A stretch of 12,269 nt of DNA from JBBSVE01 sp038233815 (lineage in GTDB: Bacteria; Pseudomonadota; Alphaproteobacteria; Rhodobacterales; Rhodobacteraceae), in assembly GCA_038233815.1 (NCBI GenBank), contig JBBSVE010000095.1:1-12269 (forward strand), given 5' to 3'. The notes under the pieces were generated by a model. That model ran no database searches and was not told where the DNA came from. It was given only the letters and a program-made list of their open reading frames with translations. Of the stretch, positions 6,733-12,269 are shown piece after piece (position 1 is the stretch's first letter; the number at the start of each line of letters is the position of its first letter). Made by a program: the position numbers and the translations under genes.

Positions 6733-7293
6733 ATGCCAGATATCGCAAATGCCCGTATCGCGATCCTCGCCACCAATGGGTTCGAGCAGTCCGAGCTCGA
6801 GGAACCGCAACGCCAGTTGAAGGCGGCGGGGGCCACCGTCGTCGTCGTCTCGCCCGAGGCAGGCGAGATCAAGGGCTGGGACGACAAGAACTGGGGCCGC
6901 GGTGTAACCGTCGACCTGCCGTTCAAGGAAGCGAAGGTCGAGGATTTCGACGCGCTCGTCCTGCCGGGTGGACAGATCAACCCGGACCTCCTGCGGACCG
7001 ACAAGGCCGTGGTGCAGTTCGTCCGGGACTTTTACGCATCCGGCAAGCCCTTGGCCGCGATCTGCCATGCTCCGTGGCTGCTGATCGAGGCGGGCGTGGT
7101 CGATGGCAAGCGCCTCACCTCCTACCATTCGATCCGGACCGACGTGGAGAATGCGGGCGGTCTGTGGGAAGACGAAAAGGTGGTGGTGGACGAGGCGCTC
7201 ATCACCTCGCGCAACCCGGACGATCTCGACGCTTTCTGCGCCAAGATCATTGAGGAGGTCGAGGAAGGCCGCCACGACCGCGACGCCGCGTGA
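6733..7293 (+). CDS. DJ-1/PfpI family protein (type 1 glutamine amidotransferase-like)
   Basis: A 186-residue DJ-1/PfpI superfamily protein. Relatives such as E. coli YhbO and PH1704 have been described as stress proteins, proteases, glyoxalase III enzymes or protein deglycases, so the exact activity is unsettled. The nucleophile Cys111 is in AAICHAPWLL, followed by His112, as in the catalytic elbow of the PfpI group. Glu18 in NGFEQSELEEP is the expected acidic partner. VLPGG at about residues 76-80 and LTSYHSIRTDVENAGG are typical. ATG 6733 has GGAG 7 bases upstream. It is divergent from the oxidase-like stress gene and has an exact general-stress promoter match, which supports a role in carbonyl or oxidative stress. 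The Lys/Glu-rich C-terminal tail has no separate domain. Confidence 0.94.
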   Translation: MPDIANARIAILATNGFEQSELEEPQRQLKAAGATVVVVSPEAGEIKGWDDKNWGRGVTVDLPFKEAKVEDFDALVLPGGQINPDLLRTDKAVVQFVRDFYASGKPLAAICHAPWLLIEAGVVDGKRLTSYHSIRTDVENAGGLWEDEKVVVDEALITSRNPDDLDAFCAKIIEEVEEGRHDRDAA

Positions 7294-7303
7294 GTTCCGG
7301 GGT

Positions 7304-7327
7304 GGGGGAAGGCAGGTGCCTTCCCCC
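7304..7327. terminator. Hairpin between convergent pfpI and the GNAT gene
   Basis: GGGGGAAGGCA (7304-7314) and TGCCTTCCCCC (7317-7327) are perfect 11-base inverted arms with 2 bases between them, so in practice a 10-bp stem with an AGGT tetraloop. It lies in the 38-bp gap between the pfpI stop (7293) and the GNAT stop (7332). There is no strong T-tract on either strand. Its position suggests a bidirectional terminator. Confidence 0.65.
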
Positions 7328-7331
7328 CTCG

Positions 7332-8027
7332 TTACAGTTGTGCCAACAGATAGCGGCAGCGGGCGCGGTCGAAACCCCGCACCTCCAGCCCGTCGGCGAA
7401 TGCTGATTGCATCTCGTCCCGGACCCGCAACCGTTCCGCCATCGCCCGGTCGGGATCGCGTTCCAGCAGCGTTTCGAAATTTTCGGGGATTGTCACGAAC
7501 CTCGTGGGCGTCCGATCGTTGCGTTGAGCGAGGCGCCACTCGACCAGCAGCCGATCCGAGGGCGTTCCCGCATTGATCCCCGGCATCCAGCCGTAATAGT
7601 TCGGGTAATAGGTGTTCGACACCGCCCCCAGTGTCGCGATGTTCAACGCCGCGTTTGCGACGCGGAGCGGATCGAACGTCCAGCGGACCAAGCCGATCCC
7701 GCGTGCCAGACACCAGTCGCGCTGATACCATTTGAGCGCAGCCCCAAGTCCCGTGCGCCGCATCTTCGGCAACACGGCGAGCCGGTGGGAATGCTGGACC
7801 GCAGGATCGCGCGTCGGGAAGGCAAAGACATAGCCCACCAGCTCCGCCCCCACGAAGGCCCCGGCGGCGAGCCCGCCTTCGGACTGGATCACCATCATCA
7901 GATCGTGCGGGTCGGGCACGTCGTCGCGGCCCCAGACGGCGGTCTGCAAATGTTGGGCGGCCAGGAACTCCGCCCCACCCGCGAGGTCGCGGATCACGGG
8001 CACGATCACGCGGGAAATGCCTCGCAT
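7332..8027 (-). CDS. GNAT family acyltransferase, COG3375-like (candidate amino-acid N-succinyltransferase)
   Basis: A 231-residue GNAT-fold acyltransferase. The acyl-CoA pyrophosphate loop is VLPKMRRTGLG (residues 85-95), after a hydrophobic core strand VGYVFAFP. The C-terminal half carries FDPLRVANAALN (118-129), LGAVSNTYYPNYYG and a SDRLLVEW stretch, which I recognise as typical of COG3375, a GNAT group often encoded beside MenC-type racemases. In the Geobacillus kaustophilus pathway a GNAT-type succinyltransferase succinylates D-amino acids before NSAR racemises them; the same role is inferred here. The upstream racemase stops at 8006, so ATG 8027 overlaps it by 22 bp; a GTG at 8009 would give a GTGA overlap and is the main alternative start. 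The two genes are almost certainly co-transcribed. Fold is certain, substrate is not. Confidence 0.88.
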   Translation of the reverse strand: MRGISRVIVPVIRDLAGGAEFLAAQHLQTAVWGRDDVPDPHDLMMVIQSEGGLAAGAFVGAELVGYVFAFPTRDPAVQHSHRLAVLPKMRRTGLGAALKWYQRDWCLARGIGLVRWTFDPLRVANAALNIATLGAVSNTYYPNYYGWMPGINAGTPSDRLLVEWRLAQRNDRTPTRFVTIPENFETLLERDPDRAMAERLRVRDEMQSAFADGLEVRGFDRARCRYLLAQL

Positions 8028-9124
8028 GACAGCGTCATCCCCGCCAGATAGTCGCGATCGAGATGCACGCCGATACCGGGGCCTTCGGGGACCGGCATCC
8101 GGCCGTCGGCGGTCTCCAGCTTCTCCCGGATGATGTCGCGCTGGAAATAACGGCTCGCCGACGAGGTATCGCCGGGTTTGGAGAAATTGGGCAAGGTCGC
8201 GAGGTGGATGTTGTGCGCCCGCCCTATCCCTGCTTCCAGCATCCCGCCGCACCACACCGGCACATCGAACGCGGCGCAGAGGTCGTGGATCCTGAGCGAC
8301 TCCAGATAGCCCCCCGACCGTCCGACCTTGATGTTGATGACCCGCGCCGCATCGGTCTGAAGCGCCTTGCGGCAGTCGTGCACCGACCCGATGCTCTCAT
8401 CAAGGCACAGCGGCGTGGCGATCCGCGATTGCAGCACGGCATGGTCCGCGATGTCGTCCCACGCCAGCGGCTGCTCGATATAGTCCAGCCCGAACGCGTC
8501 CATCCGCCGGAAGAGCGCGCTGTCGGCCAGCGTGTAGGCGCAGTTGGCGTCAACGGTCAGGTGGATGTCGGGGAACGCCTCCCGCACCGCTGCGACCAGG
8601 GCCAGATCGTGGGCGGGCCGGATCTTCAGTTTGATCCGCCGGTAGCCCTGCGCCAGATGGCGCGCGACCTCCGCCAGCGTTTCCTTTTCCGGCGCTATGC
8701 CGAGCGACACGCCCACATCCACCGTATCGCGCGTCCCGCCTAGAACGGTGCGAAGCGGCAGGTCCAGCGACTTGGCCCAGAGATCCCAGAACGCCATCTC
8801 GACCGTGGCCTTGGTCATCTGGTGCCCCCGCCACGGCGCGAGGACACGCTCCAGCGCCTGCGGGTTCTCGAACGTCCGGCCGACGATCTGCGGCAGCAAC
8901 GTCTCGCGCAGCAACGCCATCGCGGCGGGGATCGTTTCCGCCAGATAGTCCGGCAACGGGTCCATCACGCCTTCCGCATAGCCTTCCAGATCCCCCGACC
9001 GGAGGGTGAGGAGCGGGAACACCTTGTCGTGCATCGTGCCGGTCGCGATGACGAAGGGCTTCAGGAGCGGCAGACGCACAAGCCGCAGCTCGGCGGAGTC
9101 GATGGGAAGTGGGTTCCGGGTCAT
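8006..9124 (-). CDS. MenC-type enolase superfamily enzyme: o-succinylbenzoate synthase / N-succinylamino acid racemase
   Basis: A 372-residue enolase-superfamily enzyme of the OSBS/NSAR subgroup, with an N-terminal capping domain and a C-terminal TIM barrel. All expected catalytic parts are present: KLK with Lys165 and Lys167, metal ligands Asp192 (VDANCAY), Glu217 (YIEQPL) and Asp242 (CLDES), and the opposite base Lys266 (INIKVGRSGG). CGGMLEAGIGRAHN is characteristic of OSBS/NSAR rather than dipeptide epimerases. Annotation pipelines often call such genes menC, but no menaquinone gene is visible. The adjacent GNAT acyltransferase favours N-succinylamino acid racemase, although many members have both activities. 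ATG 9124 has GAAGG 5 bases upstream. The gene starts the minus-strand pair and faces away from a damaged peptide ABC transporter operon across a spacer of about 126 bp. Confidence 0.92.
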   Translation of the reverse strand: MTRNPLPIDSAELRLVRLPLLKPFVIATGTMHDKVFPLLTLRSGDLEGYAEGVMDPLPDYLAETIPAAMALLRETLLPQIVGRTFENPQALERVLAPWRGHQMTKATVEMAFWDLWAKSLDLPLRTVLGGTRDTVDVGVSLGIAPEKETLAEVARHLAQGYRRIKLKIRPAHDLALVAAVREAFPDIHLTVDANCAYTLADSALFRRMDAFGLDYIEQPLAWDDIADHAVLQSRIATPLCLDESIGSVHDCRKALQTDAARVINIKVGRSGGYLESLRIHDLCAAFDVPVWCGGMLEAGIGRAHNIHLATLPNFSKPGDTSSASRYFQRDIIREKLETADGRMPVPEGPGIGVHLDRDYLAGMTLSCEAFPA

Positions 9125-9250
9125 GGCGGCCTTCGGGATCGGACAGGCGGGAGCCTATGCGGACGGCGACCCTCCTGCAAGATTAACGGATCGCTGGTCG
9201 TCTTTTACGCTGCCGCGAAAGGGGCCCGCAGGACCGCCCCGCAACCGGGA

Positions 9251-10171
9251 GTGCTGCGATCCCAAAGAGACCCTCCGCGGGTTGCAAGCCTCTGTCTGGC
9301 GGCGTTCCTGCCGCTCGCCCCTGCCGCGATGGCGCAGGAGGCGACGATCGTCCTCAACACCAACGAGGTCGGGATGCCGACCGACAACCCGATCCGGGCG
9401 ACCTCGCTCAACTCCGCCACCAGCCTGATCTACGACCGGCTGGTCGAACAGGACGCCAAGCGCGCTTTCCATCCGCATCTGGCGGAACGTTGAGACGAAG
9501 CGCAGGACGGCATGTCGTGGGTGTTCCACCTGAAATCCGGCGTCACGTTCCACGACGGCACGTCATTCGACGCGCAGACCGTCGCGGACTGGATCCCGCT
9601 CTTCGAAGGCCCCGACAGCGAATATCCGGTGGCCGCCATCGAGCATGTGGAAGTGATCGACGCCCACACCGCGAAATTCATGATGGTCCACCCCGATCCG
9701 AACCTGTTCTACAACCTCGCGCGCCTGTTCCTCAGCGTGCCGGAGCCAAAGTCCGTCAAGGCGATGGGCGACAATTTCGGTGTGACGGAGGCGGTGGGCA
9801 CAGGGCCCTGCAAGCTCGAAAGTTTCGAGATCGGGCGGGAGACGGTGCTGGCACGCAACGACGCCTACACCTGGGGCTCGCCACTGGCAAAGAACACCGG
9901 GCCCGCGACGTTCGAGCGTCTGACCTTCCGCGAGATTGCCGAGGATGCGACGGCGTTTCTAAAGCTGAAGCCCGGCGGCGTGGACATGCTGATGTCGGTC
10001 CCGAACGAATTTCTGGCAAGGGTGAAGAAACAGGACGATCTGAAGTTTCTGACGCTCAGGGGACGCGAGATCAACTACTTGGCGATCAACGTGGCAAAAG
10101 CGCCCTTCACCAACATCTGTGTGCGGCAGGCCGCGGCGCTGGCGATCAACCAGACGGAAATCCTTGATCGG
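9251..10171 (+). pseudogene. Peptide ABC transporter substrate-binding protein (DppA/SBP_bac_5 type), nonsense mutation and C-terminal deletion
   Basis: Remnant of a periplasmic dipeptide/oligopeptide-binding protein. A signal peptide is visible (hydrophobic VASLCLAAFLPLAPAA, likely cleavage after AMA before QEA), followed by mature sequence with ATSLNSATSLIYDRLVEQD. At 9491-9493 the frame has TGA in LAER-stop-DEAQDGMSWVFHLKSGV, where the family normally has Trp (a TGG to TGA change). The same frame then continues with good homology (VTFHDGTSFDAQTVADW, GTGPCKLESF, NYLAINVAKAPF, AINQTEILDR) until about 10171. There homology stops and permease sequence begins in another frame. Only about 307 codons of a usual 500-530 remain. 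The GTG start at 9251 is a best guess with no clear ribosome site. The gene would have been the first of the divergent transporter operon. Confidence 0.85.
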
Positions 10172-10172
10172 G

Positions 10173-10910
10173 CACTATTTCATCTGGCTCGGACATCTCT
10201 CGCAGGGCGATCCTGGCACCGCCATCGTGGCGCGGCGGTCAGTGACCGCGCTGATCGCGCAGGCGCTGCCGCATACACTTGCGCTGGGGGTCTGCGCGCT
10301 GACATTCTCCACAATCGTGGGGATCGCGCTGGGGGTTTTGGCCGCACTCAGACGTGATACGTGGCTCGACCAGACGGTGATGGGCGGGGTGCTCTTCGGC
10401 TCCACCATGCCGGGTTTCTGGCTCGGGCTCTTGCTGATCCTGATCTTTCCGGTCTGGCTCGGCGTGTTGCCCGTATCCGGCGCGCGGGGGTGGCAATCGC
10501 TGGTGCTGCCGGTCCTGACGGTGGGGCTCGGCGGGACGGCGCTGGTGGCGCGGGTCACGCGGGTCGCGAGGATCGAGGCGGCGGGGCGTGATTTCGTGAT
10601 GCGGCTCCATGCCAAGGGGATGAGCCCGTGGCGGATCCATCTGCGCCATGTGCTGCGTCATGCGCTGATCCCGGTGGTCACGATCCTGTCGCTCCGCATC
10701 GGCTGGATCCTCGGCGGCGCGGTCACGGTGGAAGTGGTGTTCGCCCGCCCCGGTCCCGGCACGCTGCTGATCAAGGCGCTGACCCAGCATGACTACACGG
10801 TGGTGCAGGCGTGCATTCTGTTCCTCACCATGGCGGTGATGCTGGGCACGCTGGTGGGCGATATCGTGCAGGCCGCGATGGACCCGCGCGTGCGGGCGGC
10901 GTTGGGATGA
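10173..10910 (+). pseudogene. Peptide ABC transporter permease, DppB type, N-terminally truncated
   Basis: Remnant of an inner-membrane permease of the DppB/OppB family. About 245 residues remain out of a usual 310-340. The recognisable part starts at HYFIWLGHLSQGDPGTA, which in intact proteins lies around residue 75-85, so the first membrane helix and the start codon are gone. The remaining helices are clear: ALPHTLALGVCALTF, VLFGSTMPGFWLGLLL, SLVLPVLTVGLGGTALVA and later segments. The coupling EAA-type loop is RLHAKGMSPWRIHLRHVLRHALIP. The reading frame differs from that of the binding-protein remnant just upstream, so the two are not fused in one protein. An out-of-frame ATG-like extension back to 10119 has no family match. 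The 3' end is intact and overlaps the next permease by ATGA. Confidence 0.82.
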
Positions 10911-11763
10911 CCACCGCGGCCCTTCGCGCGATGGAGACGCCGAAGGGCGGGATCGCGGGCCGCTGGTTGATCGTGCTGGTCGCTGTGGCGGTGTTCGCGC
11001 CGTGGCTCACGCCCTACGGCTACGCCATCCAGGACCTGCCCGGCGCGTTCGCGTCCCCGAGCCTTTCGCACTGGCTCGGCACCGATGAGTTCGGGCGCGA
11101 TCTGCTGACGCGGATGCTTTACGGCGCGCGGGTGTCGCTTTCGGTTTCCAGCATTGCGATCGGGATCTCGGTGGTTTGCGGCATGGTGCTGGGCGGGGCC
11201 GCTGGTTATTTCGGGGGTCACTTCGACCGAGCGGTCACGGTGACGGTAGATCTCACTTGGTCATTTCCGGAAAGTCTCATAGCGCTGACGCTGGTGCGAT
11301 CATCGGGCCGGGGGTGACGGGCACGATGATCGCCATCGGGGTCGCCTATCTGGCGCAGTTCACCCGGCTCACGCGGGCGCAGTTCACCCGGCTCACGCGG
11401 GCGCAGATCATGGCGCTGAAGTCGGAGACCTATGTCGAGGCGTCCCGGTCGCTCGGCACCAGCCACGCGCATATCCTGCTTCGCCATCTGCTGCCCAACG
11501 CGCTGACCCCGGTGCTGGTCGCGGGCATGCTCGCCACCGGCGACGCGATCATCCTCGAGGCGACGCTTGGCTTCTTTGGCCTTGGCGCGCAGCCCCCGAC
11601 GCCGAGCTGGGGGGCGATGATGTCGGCAGGCACGGCGCAGCTTTTCCGCGCGCCATGGCTCATCGTCCTGCCGGGCCTCGCGGTCGCGACCACCGTCTTC
11701 GCGATCAACATGTATGGCGACGCGCTGATCCGCGCGCGGGACATCAGGCACCGGCGCGCATGA
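10907..11763 (+). pseudogene. Peptide ABC transporter permease, DppC type, frameshifted
   Basis: A DppC/OppC-family permease broken by a frameshift. The first part, from ATG 10907 (ATGA overlap with the dppB-like stop), has a short cytoplasmic N-terminus, a membrane helix WLIVLVAVAVFAPWL, and HWLGTDEFGRDLLTRMLYGARVSL, the family hallmark. Homology runs to LIALTLV at 11296, then the frame reaches a stop at 11317. From 11299 a different frame carries on correctly with IIGPGVTGTMIAIGVAYLAQ and finishes at 11763. Two bases sit between the good codons, so one base has been lost near 11297. A perfect 24-bp tandem duplication (11352-11399) adds QFTRLTRA once more before the EAA-type loop EASRSLGTSHAHILLRHLLP. 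Sequencing error is an alternative for the indel. The gene ends by ATGA overlap with the ATPase gene. Confidence 0.85.
11352..11406 (+). repeat. Perfect 24-bp tandem duplication inside the dppC-like pseudogene
   Basis: Copies at 11352-11375 and 11376-11399 are identical over 24 bp, and 7 bases of a third partial copy follow (11400-11406). The duplication is in frame and repeats eight residues (FTRLTRAQ). Intact relatives have a single YxRLVRAQ-like stretch here, so it is a recent duplication event, probably by slippage. Confidence 0.95.
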
Positions 11764-12269
11764 GCCTGCTGGAGGTCGATAACCTGACCGTCGGGATCGG
11801 CACGCTGGAGCCTCTGTCGAGCGTAGGCCTTGCCGTCGACCGGGGGGAGATCCTGGGCCTCGTGGGCGAAAGCGGGTCGGGCAAGTCGCTGACAGCACTG
11901 GCGGTGATGGGCCTGCTGCCGCTGATCGGCGGGCGGATCACGGCGGGGTCGGTCCGGTTCGACGGAACCGATCTGGTCCCGTTGCCGGAGCGTCGGTTGC
12001 GCGCGCTGCGCGGTCGCCGGATCGCCTTCATAACGCAGAACCCGATGACGGCGCTCGACCCGGTTCAGCGGATCGGCGCTCAGGTCGACGTCGTCTCCCG
12101 TCTCCATCTGGGGCTCGGGCGGGCCGAGGCCCGCGCGCGCACGGTCGATCTGCTGACCCGCCTGCGCATCCCCGAGGCGGGCGCTGTCTGCGAGGCCTAT
12201 CAGCACCAGATGTCCGGCGGCATGAAGCAGCGCGTCGTGATCGCCATCGCGCTGGCGGGGGAGCCGGAC
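11760..12269 (+). CDS. Peptide ABC transporter ATP-binding protein, DppD type (3' end cut by window edge)
   Basis: The N-terminal 170 codons of an ATPase that powers dipeptide/oligopeptide import. Walker A is GESGSGKS (residues 36-43), the Q-loop is ITQNPMTALDP with Gln93, and the ABC signature is MSGGMKQR (151-158). Walker B and the switch His lie beyond the window. QNPMTALDP is typical of the Dpp/Opp subfamily, and an oligopeptide-transporter C-terminal domain is expected beyond the window. ATG 11760 overlaps the permease stop (ATGA), showing translational coupling. No lesion is visible in this part, unlike in the three genes before it, although the N-terminal strand VGIGTLEPLSSVGLAV is a little unusual. 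Whether it still works without its permeases is doubtful. Confidence 0.92.
   Translation, partial: MSLLEVDNLTVGIGTLEPLSSVGLAVDRGEILGLVGESGSGKSLTALAVMGLLPLIGGRITAGSVRFDGTDLVPLPERRLRALRGRRIAFITQNPMTALDPVQRIGAQVDVVSRLHLGLGRAEARARTVDLLTRLRIPEAGAVCEAYQHQMSGGMKQRVVIAIALAGEPD

Noticed and set aside
8006..9124. Assignment of the enolase-superfamily enzyme as a dipeptide epimerase because a dipeptide transporter is adjacent.
   Set aside because: The C-terminal motif GGMLEAGIGRAHN is of the OSBS/NSAR kind, whereas dipeptide epimerases usually have a different motif there, and the GNAT partner fits NSAR.
9491..9493. The in-frame TGA as a selenocysteine codon.
   Set aside because: Peptide-binding proteins have Trp here and no redox role; the gene also carries a large deletion, so simple decay is more likely.
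10119..10910. A full-length permease starting at an ATG at 10119.
   Set aside because: The first 17 or so residues come from reading the binding-protein remnant out of frame, and the first membrane helix is missing.
1..12269. Search for a mobile element, phage genes, CRISPR array, tRNA or rRNA.
   Set aside because: No transposase or integrase motifs, terminal inverted repeats, regularly spaced repeats or RNA gene patterns were seen by eye; a profile search would be needed to exclude small RNAs.

Overview
The window is about 12.3 kb of GC-rich, gene-dense chromosomal DNA with very few A/T-rich promoters. Its gene content, codon bias and two candidate general-stress (EcfG-type) promoters point to an alphaproteobacterium, perhaps a Rhodobacterales-like one. 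The order is an inference and there is no rRNA or marker gene to settle it. I see no tRNA, rRNA, CRISPR array, transposase or phage gene.

Region 1 (1-2549, minus strand) is a two-gene operon. fdhD encodes the sulfurtransferase that activates the molybdenum cofactor. It is followed 16 bp later by a FdhF/YdeP-type molybdopterin oxidoreductase that runs off the left edge, leaving 589 codons visible. Region 2 (2550-7293) is a stress and redox block. It holds a large-subunit catalase (katE), an HxlR-family regulator divergent from an FMN-dependent azoreductase (azoR), and a pyridoxamine-phosphate-oxidase-like stress protein divergent from a DJ-1/PfpI protein. The pfpI upstream region contains an exact GGAAC-N16-CGTT element. 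katE and the oxidase-like gene have one-mismatch versions, so a shared general stress response is plausible. Each convergent gene pair is separated by a GC-rich inverted repeat.

Region 3 (7332-9124, minus strand) is a two-gene unit with overlapping ends. One gene is a MenC-type enolase-superfamily enzyme of the o-succinylbenzoate synthase / N-succinylamino acid racemase (NSAR) group. The other is a COG3375-like GNAT acyltransferase. This pair resembles the described pathway that converts D-amino acids to L-amino acids through N-succinyl intermediates.

Region 4 (about 9251-12269, plus strand) diverges from region 3. It is a dipeptide/oligopeptide ABC transporter operon that appears to be decaying. 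The binding-protein gene has an in-frame TGA where the family has Trp and has lost its C-terminal part. The same deletion removed the N-terminus of the first permease. The second permease has a single-base frameshift and a perfect 24-bp tandem duplication. The ATPase gene, cut by the right edge, still looks intact. The catabolic or racemase pair therefore appears intact beside a transporter that has probably been lost, unless the lesions are assembly artefacts.
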